Shown here in pieces: positions 47,732 to 57,065 of a DNA stretch of 64,000 nucleotides. The notes below the pieces were generated by a model, which did no database searches, was not told the DNA's origin, and saw nothing but the letters and a program-made list of their open reading frames with translations. Location: contig QHBM01000019.1 in assembly GCA_003244145.1 (NCBI GenBank), forward strand, positions 1 through 64,000, in the 5' to 3' direction. Within the stretch, counting starts at the first letter, position 1. Each line of letters opens with the position of its first letter. The stretch comes from Chthoniobacterales bacterium. Lineage in GTDB: Bacteria; Verrucomicrobiota; Verrucomicrobiia; Chthoniobacterales; UBA10450. The position numbers and the translations under genes are program-made.

Positions 47732-48757
47732 TCAGGCACGGAATTGGTCGAGCATTTCCCGAAGCGCTTCGCCTAGCTGGAAGAGGGAATCGGTGTATCG
47801 ATTGGAGGGAAGAGCGTCTAGCTCCGACTGGGCATCGCGGACCGATTCTTCACCGGCATCGACCGAGCCCTTTAGCGCGCCGTTCGGCGCATCCATGGTT
47901 AGCAGCTCGGTAATCCCGGTCGATTTTTCGTCGAGGATCAGTTCGCAATAGCGCTCGCGTTCCCCGGGCGGCGCCGAGCCGAGGAGCATGAGAATCGGCA
48001 AGGTCATTTTGCCTTTGCGCAAATCGGTTCCAAGCGTCTTGCCGATGTCGGTTTCGCTGCCGGCGATATCGAGGCAATCATCGTAAATCTGATAGGCCGC
48101 GCCGATTTTCCTTCCGAAATCTTTCAGGGTCCGGGTCGTCTCGGCGTCGGCGCCATTCAGGACCGCGCCCAGTTCGGCGGCGGCGGCAAAAAGGGATCCG
48201 GTTTTCATTTCGATGATGCGCTGATAATCGTCGATGCCGAGGTGGAGATCGAAGCGGCGCTGCGTTTGGATGATTTCCCCAGAACAAACTTCCCGCGCCG
48301 CCCGCGCGATGACGCGGCTGATCTGGGCGTTGTCGAAATCGGTGGAGAGATTGAGCGCCTGCGCGAAAAGGCAATCGCCGAGGAGCACGCTCAAGGAATT
48401 TCCCCAGCGCGCATTTACCGTCGGCTGGGCGCGCCGCCGCTCGGCTTCATCCATGATGTCGTCGTGCACCAGCGTGGCGATGTGAATCAGCTCCACGATG
48501 ACCGCCAGGTTCACATGTCCGGAGGTGATGCCGCCGCTGGCTCCGCCGCTCAGGAGCGCGACGAGCGGACGCAGCCGTTTGCCGCGGCCGCCGATGGCGT
48601 AAGTGACATAACCTTCGATCGCAGGATCAAAGGCCGTCGCTTGCTGAATGATGCGGGATTCGACTTCCTCCAATTCCTTCTGCACGCCCAGGGCGACCTG
48701 CGCCAAAACCCCGCCGCGCGAGGTCGAAGCCGCGGGCGAATTTGCGAAAACTTCCAC
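47732..48757 (-). CDS. Polyprenyl diphosphate synthase (octaprenyl/heptaprenyl type)
   Basis: A 341-residue trans-prenyltransferase that extends farnesyl diphosphate with isopentenyl diphosphate, probably for the quinone side chain. The first aspartate-rich motif is 'HDDIMDEAERRR' (about 107-118) and the second 'YDDCLDIAGSETDIG' (about 235). 'LRPLVALLSGGA' marks the usual N-terminal region. Chain length cannot be decided by sight. With a B-type succinate dehydrogenase nearby, a menaquinone tail is plausible. It lies between the cyclic-nucleotide-binding gene and radC in a minus-strand operon; ispE for the isoprenoid precursor is 2 kb away. Confidence 0.92.
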   Translation of the reverse strand: MEVFANSPAASTSRGGVLAQVALGVQKELEEVESRIIQQATAFDPAIEGYVTYAIGGRGKRLRPLVALLSGGASGGITSGHVNLAVIVELIHIATLVHDDIMDEAERRRAQPTVNARWGNSLSVLLGDCLFAQALNLSTDFDNAQISRVIARAAREVCSGEIIQTQRRFDLHLGIDDYQRIIEMKTGSLFAAAAELGAVLNGADAETTRTLKDFGRKIGAAYQIYDDCLDIAGSETDIGKTLGTDLRKGKMTLPILMLLGSAPPGERERYCELILDEKSTGITELLTMDAPNGALKGSVDAGEESVRDAQSELDALPSNRYTDSLFQLGEALREMLDQFRA

Positions 48758-48845
48758 AAGCGCACGATAGGAGGAGGGCTCATCCAGCGCAAGCTTCTCC
48801 CGCGAGCGACGTTCGATTGGCGGAGACCGCCGAGGAGCGGGATTG

Positions 48846-49313
48846 CTATGAGGCGACGGCCGGCGCGGCGCTCTTCGCGGAAACCTTCTGGGCGAGCAGG
48901 ATTCCGAAATTAAAGAGCAATTGCACCGCGGCCGGAGAAGCGAAAAACAAATCCCGCAGCGTATCGGGAGGAATCGTCCACAGAATCACTTCACCTTCCG
49001 CAAACGCTTCTTCGTCGGAAGGGGCGCGGTGGAAGACCTCGCGCTCGCCATACCATTGGCCGGGTCCGAGTGTGGCGACGTGCGCCTTGCCGAAGTTGTC
49101 GTTCCGGCGCGAAATGTTCACGCGACCCGAGATGACGCAAAAGATGTAATCCACCGGCTGCCCGGCGCTGGCGATCGTCTGCTGGTTGTATTCAACGAAG
49201 GTTCCGCAGAGCTGAAGCTCCGCGATAAATTCCGCGTTTACGCCCGTGAGCAATCCATCGCGCGGCAGACTCAACTGGCGGGCCCGCGCTTGTTGTTCGG
49301 AAAGAATATTCAT
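48846..49313 (-). CDS. Cyclic-nucleotide-binding-domain protein without DNA-binding domain
   Basis: A 155-residue protein consisting of a single CRP-type beta-barrel sensor domain. 'VDYIFCVISGRVNISRR' and 'LGPGQWYGEREVFHRAPS' align with the CRP ligand pocket, with 'GEREV' at the phosphate-binding 'GE' position and an Arg lacking two residues later. It has no helix-turn-helix domain, so it cannot act as a CRP itself. It might be a ligand-responsive adaptor of another protein. It is in line with the polyprenyl synthase and lipoate-ligase genes on the minus strand. Confidence 0.85.
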   Translation of the reverse strand: MNILSEQQARARQLSLPRDGLLTGVNAEFIAELQLCGTFVEYNQQTIASAGQPVDYIFCVISGRVNISRRNDNFGKAHVATLGPGQWYGEREVFHRAPSDEEAFAEGEVILWTIPPDTLRDLFFASPAAVQLLFNFGILLAQKVSAKSAAPAVAS

Positions 49314-49373
49314 GGCGACCGAAACGTCAGCGACCGGAATACATCAACCTGGCCGCGGAAACAATCCGTTATC

Positions 49374-50033
49374 TTAGCGGCGCAGCAACCATTCCGGCGT
49401 TCCGTATTTCGTGACTGCGATCGCGCCGGCGCGTTCGATCACAGCCGGCGAAAAGGTTTGACGTTCGAACCGATCGCAAACGATTCGCGCGAAGTCTTCC
49501 TTGAAACGGCCCGGCAAATTGGCCCGTTGAACGCTGCCCTGGTGCAGTAATCCGGCGCGAGATCGCCGATGCGCGGCACCCGCAATCTTTTGGCCTCCGC
49601 TGATCACGTCTGCTTGCACCGGGTTCGCAAAGCAGTTCTCGGAAATCTTCGGCGGGGCCGAGGGCGCCAGCGTCGCCTCGATGCCGTTGGCTTCCAGTGC
49701 GCGCCGGATCGCATCGTGCAAGGCGGAGTAGATTTCCAGCGATGAACGCGCGAGAAAGGGATGCGCTGTGGGAATGATCATGGAGTAGGTCAGATCATTT
49801 CCGTGCAGAACAATTCCGCCCCCGGTCCAGCGGCGAACAATTTCTCGTTCGCTTTGCCGATCCGAAACATCGGCATACGAACCAAAATACCCGAAGGAAA
49901 GTGCGGGACTGAGCCACCGATAAAATCGCAGTGCGGGAGTGGCGGTGCTCTCGAGCAAGGCCTCATCTACTGCCATGTTCAACGCAGCCGGTTTCGCTTC
50001 GAGATCGTCGTAAAGAAGAAGCTCGTCGAGCAT
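49374..50033 (-). CDS. Lipoate-protein ligase A / octanoyltransferase family protein
   Basis: A 219-residue protein of the BPL/LplA/LipB catalytic fold that attaches lipoyl or octanoyl groups to carrier domains of 2-oxoacid dehydrogenases. 'LRFYRWLSPALSFGYFGSYA' and 'VRRWTGGGIVLHGNDLTYSM' are the adenylate-binding RRxxGGG motif. 'GGQKIAGAAHRR' holds the invariant catalytic Lys. The C-terminal accessory domain of LplA is missing, as in LipM-type or minimal enzymes. Whether it uses free lipoate or octanoyl-ACP is unclear. It follows pyrF after 6 bases. Confidence 0.88.
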   Translation of the reverse strand: MLDELLLYDDLEAKPAALNMAVDEALLESTATPALRFYRWLSPALSFGYFGSYADVSDRQSEREIVRRWTGGGIVLHGNDLTYSMIIPTAHPFLARSSLEIYSALHDAIRRALEANGIEATLAPSAPPKISENCFANPVQADVISGGQKIAGAAHRRSRAGLLHQGSVQRANLPGRFKEDFARIVCDRFERQTFSPAVIERAGAIAVTKYGTPEWLLRR

Positions 50034-50039
50034 GAAGCG

Positions 50040-50744
50040 TTAATCGCCGATCTCAGCCAGAAGACGTTCGACCGCAGCGGGAGGATCTGCGTGCGCAGTA
50101 ATCGGGCGTCCGATGACGAGATAATCGGCGCCGCTTTTAAGCGCTTCATCCGGCGTGGTGAACCGTTTTTGGTCGTCCGCTGCCGCCCACGCGGGACGAA
50201 CGCCCGGCGTGACCAGCGTCATCTCCTCGCCGAGGCACTCGCGCAGAGCGCGCACTTCCTGCGGGCTCGTGATCAATCCATCCACGCCGCATTTCTGCCC
50301 GAGCTCCGCCAGGCGCACAACATGAGCCTGGAGCTCCTCCGCGATTCCGATTTCGCCGAGCGTCTCCTGATTTGCGCTGGTCAAAACGGTAACGCCGAGC
50401 AACGAAAGGTCCGGCGATTTCGCTTCGACCGCGGCCTGAAGCATGGCGCTTCCTCCACTTAGATGAACGGTGAGCATCTGCACACCGAGTTCGCCCGCCG
50501 CCGCGACGGCCTTCGCGACTGTGTTCGGAATGTCATGCAGCTTTAGGTCGAGAAATATTTTGGCACCCGTCGCGGCGACAGCCTGGACAATGGCCGGGCC
50601 GGCCACGGTATAGAGTTGGAGCCCGATTTTGTAGATGGAAATGGAACCCGACAAAACCGAGACGAGAGCGAGCGCTTTGGCCTGTGTCGGAAAATCGAGC
50701 GCCACGATCAATCGGTCCCGGGCGCTGAGCGTGGACGACTTCAT
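50040..50744 (-). CDS. pyrF: Orotidine 5'-phosphate decarboxylase
   Basis: A 234-residue TIM-barrel enzyme producing UMP from OMP, the last step of de novo pyrimidine synthesis. 'LIVALDFPT' opens the barrel, 'FLDLKLHDIPNTVAKA' carries the catalytic Asp-Lys-Asp tetrad part, and 'LVTPGVRP' and 'YLVIGRPITAH' form the phosphate site. ATG 50744 is chosen; earlier codons (to 50828) run into the divergent ispE gene and are not protein-like for this family. First gene of the minus operon pyrF-ligase-CNB-prenyl synthase-radC-lpxA. Confidence 0.96.
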   Translation of the reverse strand: MKSSTLSARDRLIVALDFPTQAKALALVSVLSGSISIYKIGLQLYTVAGPAIVQAVAATGAKIFLDLKLHDIPNTVAKAVAAAGELGVQMLTVHLSGGSAMLQAAVEAKSPDLSLLGVTVLTSANQETLGEIGIAEELQAHVVRLAELGQKCGVDGLITSPQEVRALRECLGEEMTLVTPGVRPAWAAADDQKRFTTPDEALKSGADYLVIGRPITAHADPPAAVERLLAEIGD

Positions 50745-50781
50745 TCTGTAATTCGGAGAAGATTTATGGAGAGATAAAGGT

Positions 50782-51621
50782 ATGCAGCTTTTGGCGCCGG
50801 CGAAGATCAATCTTTTTTTCGAGATCAAGGGCCGGCGCTCCGACGGCTTTCATGAAATCGAAACGTTGATGGCGCCGACTTCATTGTCGGACCGGCTGAC
50901 GATCGAAAAGGAACCGGACGGGAAAAAGGCTCTCCATTTTTCCTGCGACGATCCGTCGCTGCCGGCAGGCGACGACAATCTTGTTGTGCGCGCGGTGAAA
51001 ATTTTTCGAGAGAAAACCGGAATCGATGGCGGAGTCAGGATCGCGCTTGAAAAGATAATTCCACATGGCGCCGGGTTGGGTGGCGGGAGCAGTGACGCGG
51101 CGGCCACTTTGATGGGACTAAACGACTTGTTCGGATCGAATCTTAATCAAGAGGATCTCATTGAGCTCGCCGCGCAGCTCGGATCGGATGTGCCGTTTTT
51201 TCTCCTGCGCTCCGCGGCGATTTGCACTGGACGAGGCGAGATCGTTAGCGCGACGCGGTTGCCGAAGAACTTTTTCCTGTTGCTCGCGAAACCAGACTTC
51301 GGCGTGCCGACGCCATGGGCCTACGGGTGCTGGAAAGATTCGCGGCCGTTGCCAGGGATGGATTATGGCGCGCAGGAGTTTTCCGGCGCGCGCTTCGTGA
51401 ACGATCTTGAACGGCCCGTCTTCGAAAAGTTTGTTCTGCTTGCGCATTTGAAGGCGTGGCTTCGGCAACAGGAAGAGGTAGGCGCCGCGTTGCTCTCCGG
51501 TTCGGGTTCGACCGTGTTTGCGGTGCTGCATGAGAACGCCGATCCGCGAGCGTTGAGCGAAAAAATTTGCGCCGAGGTTGATCCGAGAATGTGGACGCTT
51601 CCGTGCGAGACGCTCGGCTAA
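50782..51621 (+). CDS. ispE: 4-diphosphocytidyl-2-C-methyl-D-erythritol kinase
   Basis: A 279-residue GHMP kinase of the non-mevalonate isoprenoid pathway, phosphorylating CDP-methylerythritol. 'LAPAKINLFFEIKGRRSDGF' is the N-terminal substrate motif, and 'IPHGAGLGGGSSDAAATL' (about residues 92-109) the ATP-binding glycine loop. 'SGSGSTVFAVL' near the C-terminus is the third GHMP motif. It is divergent from pyrF with 37 bases between starts and overlaps sdhB tail to tail by four bases. It supplies precursors also used by the polyprenyl synthase nearby. Confidence 0.95.
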   Translation: MQLLAPAKINLFFEIKGRRSDGFHEIETLMAPTSLSDRLTIEKEPDGKKALHFSCDDPSLPAGDDNLVVRAVKIFREKTGIDGGVRIALEKIIPHGAGLGGGSSDAAATLMGLNDLFGSNLNQEDLIELAAQLGSDVPFFLLRSAAICTGRGEIVSATRLPKNFFLLLAKPDFGVPTPWAYGCWKDSRPLPGMDYGAQEFSGARFVNDLERPVFEKFVLLAHLKAWLRQQEEVGAALLSGSGSTVFAVLHENADPRALSEKICAEVDPRMWTLPCETLG

Positions 51622-52373
51622 TCCCCAGCTTCTTGGCGGAGGCTGGCGACCGCGTACTCGCGATTGAGTTTTGCGATCAGGCTGGCGCTGATTTTCGCCG
51701 GACAAACGGCTTCGCATTCGTAGGTGTTAGTGCAATTGCCAAAGCCTTCGCCATCCATCGCGGTAACCATTTTCAAAACCCGCCGCGTTCGTTCCGGCTG
51801 GCCCTGCGGGAGGAAGGCAAGATGCGAAACTTTCGCGGCCGTGAAAAGCATCGCGGAAGCATTAGGGCAAGCCGCCGCGCAGGCGCCGCAACCGATGCAG
51901 GCCGCGGCTTCCATTGCGCGATCCGCGTTCTGTTTCGGGATCGGCGTTGAATTCGCTTCCGGGGCCGAGCCCGCGCGGGCCGCCACGAAACCGCCCGCTT
52001 GCACGATGCGATCGAGCGCTCTGCGATCGACCACGAGATCTTTGATGAGTGGAAATGGTTTAGCCCGGAAAGGCTCGACCACGATCGTGGCTCCATCCTT
52101 GAATCGCCGCATGTAAAGCTCGCAGGCCGCGCCCGGATGATCGGGCCCATGCGCTTCTCCGTTGATCGTGAGCGAGCAAGTGCCGCAGATGCCCTCGCGA
52201 CAATCGGAATCGAACGCGATCGGTTCTTCGCCGCCGAGGACGAGCCGCTCGTTCACCGCGTCGAGCATTTCGAGGAACGACGTATTCGGCGAAACGTCGC
52301 TCGCTTCGTAGGTGACGAGCTTGCCCTTCGTCTTCGGGTCTTTCTGCCGCCAAACTTTAAGTTTGAATTTCAC
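51618..52373 (-). CDS. sdhB: Succinate dehydrogenase/fumarate reductase iron-sulfur subunit
   Basis: A 251-residue protein carrying electrons from the flavoprotein to the membrane subunit. The [2Fe-2S] site is '[18 protein letters not shown]' (about residues 58-75). The two other clusters are in '[13 protein letters not shown]' (about 160) and '[14 protein letters not shown]' (about 215). The pattern matches the B-type (non-classical) enzymes of Bacteroidetes and Verrucomicrobia. It is the last gene of sdhCAB; its ATG overlaps the sdhA stop. The 3' end overlaps ispE. Confidence 0.95.
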   Translation of the reverse strand: MKFKLKVWRQKDPKTKGKLVTYEASDVSPNTSFLEMLDAVNERLVLGGEEPIAFDSDCREGICGTCSLTINGEAHGPDHPGAACELYMRRFKDGATIVVEPFRAKPFPLIKDLVVDRRALDRIVQAGGFVAARAGSAPEANSTPIPKQNADRAMEAAACIGCGACAAACPNASAMLFTAAKVSHLAFLPQGQPERTRRVLKMVTAMDGEGFGNCTNTYECEAVCPAKISASLIAKLNREYAVASLRQEAGD

Positions 52374-54295
52374 TTATAGCTCCTTTGGGTGAGCTGCACG
52401 GTTTCAAAAACGAGCGGCTCGCGATGCAACTTTGGGGCAGCCGCGGAACCGTTGCCCTGATATTCCCACGCAAAAACATCCGCGAAATTTTCGTCGTCGC
52501 GGAGCGCTTCGCCATCCGGCGTCTGATGTTCCTCACGAAAATGTCCGCCGCACGATTCGTCGCGGGTAAGCGCATCGATGCACATAAGCTCGCCAAATTC
52601 GAGGAAGTCGGCCACGCGTCCAGCGCGCTCGAGTGATTGGTTGAACTCCTCACCGTCTCCGGGCACCCGCACATCGCGCCAAAATTCTTCTCGCAGTTGC
52701 GGAATCCTGGCGAGCGCTTCGCGCAAACCCGCGGCGTTCCGCGCCATCCCGCATTTGTCCCACAGAAGGAGACCCAGCTCGCGATGAAAAGAATCGACCG
52801 AACGTTTGCCGTTGATCGAAAGAAGTTTTTTAGTGCGCGCGTCGACCTCGTCCAGGGCCTGGCGAAATTCCGGACGATCAGTCGCGGGGCGTTTGCCGAT
52901 TTGTCCCGCGAGATAACCCGGGAGCGTGTAAGGCAAAACGAAATAGCCATCGGCGAGCCCTTGCATGAGCGCGCTCGCGCCCAGGCGGTTCGCGCCGTGA
53001 TCCGAAAAATTCGCTTCGCCGATTACATGCAGCCCGGGCACGTTGCTCATCAGGTTATAATCGACCCACAAACCGCCCATGGTATAATGGACCGCGGGAT
53101 AAATGCGCATCGGGCGCTCGTAGGCATTTTCGCCGGTAATCTTTTCGTAGATGTCAAAGAGATTTCCGTAACGTTCGCAGATGGTGTTTGCTCCGAGGCG
53201 CGCGATCGCGTCGGCGAAATCGAGATAGACGCCGCGCCCGCTTTCGCCCACGCCGCGGCCTTCATCGCAAACTTCTTTCGCACTCCGCGACGAGATATCG
53301 CGCGGAGCCAGATTGCCGAAGCTCGGATATTTGCGCTCGAGATAATAATCGCGCTCCGCTTCCGGAATCTGGTTTGGCGCGCGGGTGTCGCCGGGTTTTT
53401 TCGGAACCCAGACGCGGCCGTCGTTGCGAAGCGACTCCGACATCAAGGTTAACTTCGACTGATTTTGTCCCGTGACCGGGATGCAGGTTGGGTGAATCTG
53501 GGTGTAACAAGGGTTGGCGAAGAGGGCGCCCTTTTTGTAGGCGCGATAGGTGGCGGTGACGTTGCAGCCGCGCGCATTGGTCGAGAGATAAAAAACGTTT
53601 CCGTAGCCGCCGGTGGCGAGGACGACGGCGTCGCCTGAGTGCGCTTCGATTTTTCCCGTGACCAGATTGCGGGTGATGATGCCCTTGGCGTGTCCATCGA
53701 TCAGAACGAGATCGAGCATTTCGGTCTGCGGAAACATTTCGACCGTGCCGGCGTCGATCTGGCGGCAAAGGGCCTGGTAAGCGCCGAGGAGAAGTTGCTG
53801 GCCGGTTTGCCCGCGCGCGTAAAACGTGCGCGAGACTTGCGCGCCGCCGAAGGATCGGTTCGCGAGCAAGCCGCCGTATTCCCGCGCGAAGGGGACGCCC
53901 TGCTCGACGCATTGGTCGATGATCAAATTGCTGACTTCGGCGAGACGATAAACGTTCGCTTCGCGGGAGCGGAAGTCGCCGCCCTTGATCGTGTCGTAAA
54001 ACAAACGGAAGACGCTGTCGCCGTCGTTCTGATAATTTTTCGCGGCGTTGATGCCGCCCTGCGCGGCGATGCTGTGAGCCCGGCGCGGGCTGTCCTGATA
54101 ACAGAAGCATTTCACGTTGTAGCCGAGCTCGCCGAGCGTGGCTGCCGTTGAGCCGCCGGCCAGGCCGCTGCCGACCACGATGATCTCGAATTTCCGGCGG
54201 TTGTTCGGAGCGACCAGCCGCGAGTGATCTTTATGATTGGTCCATTTCTCCGCGAGCGGGCCTGAGGGGATTTTGGAATCCAGACTTCCGATCAT
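52370..54295 (-). CDS. sdhA: Succinate dehydrogenase/fumarate reductase flavoprotein subunit
   Basis: A 641-residue FAD protein oxidising succinate to fumarate. '[20 protein letters not shown]' binds FAD (about 35-54), '[17 protein letters not shown]' contains the covalent-FAD region, and '[20 protein letters not shown]' and '[14 protein letters not shown]' hold substrate and active-site residues. ATG 54295 is chosen because it overlaps the sdhC stop (ATGA) and gives the normal N-terminus. The middle gene of sdhCAB. Catalytic residues look complete. Confidence 0.96.
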   Translation of the reverse strand: MIGSLDSKIPSGPLAEKWTNHKDHSRLVAPNNRRKFEIIVVGSGLAGGSTAATLGELGYNVKCFCYQDSPRRAHSIAAQGGINAAKNYQNDGDSVFRLFYDTIKGGDFRSREANVYRLAEVSNLIIDQCVEQGVPFAREYGGLLANRSFGGAQVSRTFYARGQTGQQLLLGAYQALCRQIDAGTVEMFPQTEMLDLVLIDGHAKGIITRNLVTGKIEAHSGDAVVLATGGYGNVFYLSTNARGCNVTATYRAYKKGALFANPCYTQIHPTCIPVTGQNQSKLTLMSESLRNDGRVWVPKKPGDTRAPNQIPEAERDYYLERKYPSFGNLAPRDISSRSAKEVCDEGRGVGESGRGVYLDFADAIARLGANTICERYGNLFDIYEKITGENAYERPMRIYPAVHYTMGGLWVDYNLMSNVPGLHVIGEANFSDHGANRLGASALMQGLADGYFVLPYTLPGYLAGQIGKRPATDRPEFRQALDEVDARTKKLLSINGKRSVDSFHRELGLLLWDKCGMARNAAGLREALARIPQLREEFWRDVRVPGDGEEFNQSLERAGRVADFLEFGELMCIDALTRDESCGGHFREEHQTPDGEALRDDENFADVFAWEYQGNGSAAAPKLHREPLVFETVQLTQRSYK

Positions 54296-54987
54296 AACTG
54301 TTGGGCCGGCTTCAGTAGATGGAGTAAAACCGCGACCGGGATTGAGGTGTAACCGACAAAAATTAACCACGCCAGGATGCGGCCTGCCGCGGCGAGGCGC
54401 GGGGTGAGTTTTTGGTCATTCAAACCTAACGACTGAAAGAAACTCGAGGTGCCGTGGGTCAAATGCAGGGTGAGCAGAAAAAGTCCGATGACGTAGAACG
54501 CGGAGGCGTACGGATTCTGAAAGCCGTAAACCATCATGGAATAGACGTCGTAACGATTCAGAGGGTCCGCCTTGAGGAGGAGGAAGCGGGGATCGGTCAC
54601 CCGCACCGTGAAATGCGCGAGGTGATAAAGGATAAAGGCGAGCACGATCAGTCCGCTTAAGGCCATGGAGCGAGAGGCGAAGGTCGCTTTGACGTAGTCC
54701 TTTTTCGTGTAATGGACCGGCCGGGCGCGCCGGTTTTCAATCGCCAGACTGATGGTGAAAAAAATGTGCACGAGCAGATTCACGAGCAGAAAAGCCCTGA
54801 TGATCCAGAGCAGGGGGCCGAGCGCGCGCAAATGTTCGGCGTAGGAATTTACCCAGTCCGGGCCGAGAAAAATCTGGAGGTTGCCCAGGAGATGGCCTAT
54901 GACGAAAGCGATGAGGACCACGCCGGTCACCGCCACGATCATTTTCTTGCCGACGGATGAACGAGAAAATGAAGAGAGTGCGGTCAC
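54292..54987 (-). CDS. sdhC: Succinate dehydrogenase cytochrome b subunit (B type)
   Basis: A 231-residue membrane anchor with five transmembrane segments, as in two-haem B-type enzymes, so no separate sdhD is needed. Haem-ligand histidines are likely in '[11 protein letters not shown]' (about 31), '[12 protein letters not shown]' (about 74), '[10 protein letters not shown]' (about 120) and '[17 protein letters not shown]' (about 170). Such enzymes usually couple to menaquinone. First gene of sdhCAB; the start at 54987 is preceded by a gap of 270 bases shared with the divergent membrane-protein gene. Confidence 0.94.
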   Translation of the reverse strand: MTALSSFSRSSVGKKMIVAVTGVVLIAFVIGHLLGNLQIFLGPDWVNSYAEHLRALGPLLWIIRAFLLVNLLVHIFFTISLAIENRRARPVHYTKKDYVKATFASRSMALSGLIVLAFILYHLAHFTVRVTDPRFLLLKADPLNRYDVYSMMVYGFQNPYASAFYVIGLFLLTLHLTHGTSSFFQSLGLNDQKLTPRLAAAGRILAWLIFVGYTSIPVAVLLHLLKPAQQL

Positions 54988-55257
54988 AGGCTTGGCAAGC
55001 TCCAGCCGTTAGGCCGCTGGATAGCTGAAATTAGAAGTCGGCCAATTGGTGTCAAGCTCACGCGGCTCGCTTGAACGGTTCGAGCCCTCTTTCTTCCAGA
55101 AGAAATTGACCAAAAATTTCCACTAAGATACAATCCGCCAGCAAAAGAGCGGTGGCACGTTGTGGGCAGCATTTCCCCCGCTGCAAAAAGGGGGGTGGCC
55201 CGCGGAAAAGTCGTGCACGACGCATTATCTCAGCTCAAGCCGGTAACGGGGCGCTCC
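54988..55257. other. Divergent gap between sdhC and the membrane-protein gene
   Basis: About 270 bases that must hold the sdh promoter and the promoter of the gene at 55258. I see no clear promoter pair or repeat. An open frame in line with the right-hand gene reaches back to a GTG at 55162, but the extra 32 residues are not like a protein N-terminus ('SISPAAKRGVARGKVVHDAL'). Confidence 0.4.
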
Positions 55258-56991
55258 ATGGTTCTGCCACTGGTAACTTTCTGTGCCGCGGCCCTGCCCG
55301 TTCTCTACCTGCTTTTTCTCGTCCACCGTTACGCCGTGCCGATTCCCGCGCTGGACGATTGGGAAATGGCGCCGTTGGTCGTGAAGGCGCACCGGGGCGG
55401 TCTGACGTTCTTCGATCTGTTTGAGCAGCAACAGGAGTCCCGGACTTTCTTCCCCAAACTTATCTTCATCCTCTTTTCATTCGGGCGGCATTGGGATGTG
55501 CGGGTTGAAATGATGCTGTCGATTTTTTTTTGCTGCCTGACCTCGCTCGGAATTTATTTTCTGCTCAAGAAATCCGCTTTATCGGGCGTCGCCGCCGCGG
55601 CGGTATTTATTCTGGTGGTTCTGCTGATCTTTTCCCCGGTTCAGGAAGAGTTATGGCTGCTCGCCTCGGGTTTTCCCTCCTTTATCCCCGCCCTGTGCAT
55701 CGTCGCAGGGTTGGTCGTGATTCGAACGAACGTTTCCGTCGCTGCAAAATTTTCGCTCTGCCTGGTCCTGGCTTTTTTCAGCAGCTTTTCCCTGGCGAAC
55801 GGCGTCCTCGCCTGGGGATTGACCTTTCCCGTCCTGTTCCTTACACAACGGAATCCCGCATGGAAAGGGTGGCTCGGCTCATGGCTAACAGCGGGTGTGA
55901 TCTGTGCGGCCATTTACTTCTGGAAGTTTCGGCCCCAAGATGAACTGCCGCAGTTTGCGCCACCTGAATCGCCGCCGGTTTACCTGCAATACCTTTGTGC
56001 GTTTTTGGGTTCTGGCTTGGCTCGCGTTGGCAACGAGCATCCTCTGGCGGTAGCGAGCTTCGTCGGTGCATTGCTCCTTCTCGGTTATCTCGCGGTCCTG
56101 ACTCACGTCATTTTCTGTTTTCGCGATGCGGAACATCGCGCCCGAGTTTTACCCTGGCTCGCGCTGGGGATGTATTCGATCGGCAGCGGATGTCTGGCGG
56201 CAATGGGCCGGATCGGCTGGGGCGTTTCCCAGGCGCTCGAATCGCGTTATGTGACCTTCTCGCTTTACCTGACGGTGGCCATGATTGCGCTGATTGCCAT
56301 TCTTGCCGAGCGGCTTTCGAAAGTGCATCGCAGTGCCGGCGCGCGTCTGACTTTTTTCACCGCAGTCATTTTCTTCGGGGCCAGTTATCTGACGCTGGAA
56401 TTGCTCTGCGCGGCGGCCTCCGTTCCATTGTTTCGGGTGCGCTCCGCTGCGCTGCATCTCGGACACGGCGCCATCTTGTTCAACCAAGTGCTGGATACGT
56501 CGGAAACCATCAAGCTGGTCAACTTTCCCCGGCCGCATTTTGTCCGGCAGAATGCAGACGCGCTGGATCGGCTGCATTTGCTGAAGACGCCGTTGATTCG
56601 TACTAAAGAGATTCAAGCCCTTCGCCATAGCGACAACGAGGACCCCTCGGCAGTTGGTTGGTTCGATGGTCTCGCGCCGTCGGGGCAAGATCTGGCAACA
56701 GCGTGGGGCTGGGCGGCGCTGGTCGGGAGGGGGAGACCGGCGGATTGTGTGGTCCTCGCTTACAGCAATAAACGTGGAGAATGGATTGCGTTTGCCTTGT
56801 CGAACGCGGTCGTGAGCCGGCCGGATGTTGCGAAAGTTCTGGAGAGTCCGGAGCAACTTTGGACCGGATGGCAGGCGACTTTTCATCGAGGCGCGGTGCC
56901 CGAGGGGGCAAAGATTTCCGCATGGGCGGTCGATGCGAAAGACGGCAAGCTTTATCGCCTCAAGGAGAATGCGCAGGTGCCGAAACTCTAA
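55258..56991 (+). CDS. Polytopic membrane protein, GT-C-glycosyltransferase-like
   Basis: About 577 residues with 10-11 membrane segments over the first 380. The first external loop has an acidic motif 'VPIPALDDWEMAPLV', and the next loop 'ESRTFFPKLIFILFSF'; an Asp-rich motif in this position is a mark of GT-C membrane glycosyltransferases. The C-terminal 170 residues form a soluble domain ('EDPSAVGWFDGLAPS', 'GWAALVGRGRPADCVVLAYS'). No specific family is recognised. ATG 55258 starts at the first hydrophobic segment; GTG 55162 is in frame. Position beside surface-protein and glycosylation genes favours glycan transfer to an envelope product, an inference. Confidence 0.75.
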   Translation: MVLPLVTFCAAALPVLYLLFLVHRYAVPIPALDDWEMAPLVVKAHRGGLTFFDLFEQQQESRTFFPKLIFILFSFGRHWDVRVEMMLSIFFCCLTSLGIYFLLKKSALSGVAAAAVFILVVLLIFSPVQEELWLLASGFPSFIPALCIVAGLVVIRTNVSVAAKFSLCLVLAFFSSFSLANGVLAWGLTFPVLFLTQRNPAWKGWLGSWLTAGVICAAIYFWKFRPQDELPQFAPPESPPVYLQYLCAFLGSGLARVGNEHPLAVASFVGALLLLGYLAVLTHVIFCFRDAEHRARVLPWLALGMYSIGSGCLAAMGRIGWGVSQALESRYVTFSLYLTVAMIALIAILAERLSKVHRSAGARLTFFTAVIFFGASYLTLELLCAAASVPLFRVRSAALHLGHGAILFNQVLDTSETIKLVNFPRPHFVRQNADALDRLHLLKTPLIRTKEIQALRHSDNEDPSAVGWFDGLAPSGQDLATAWGWAALVGRGRPADCVVLAYSNKRGEWIAFALSNAVVSRPDVAKVLESPEQLWTGWQATFHRGAVPEGAKISAWAVDAKDGKLYRLKENAQVPKL

Positions 56992-57065
56992 GCACCGGCT
57001 TGACGGCATCTCTCCTGCTTAAAGAGACACGGACGTTAGTTAGGGCGGTCCTTCGGAACCCATGT

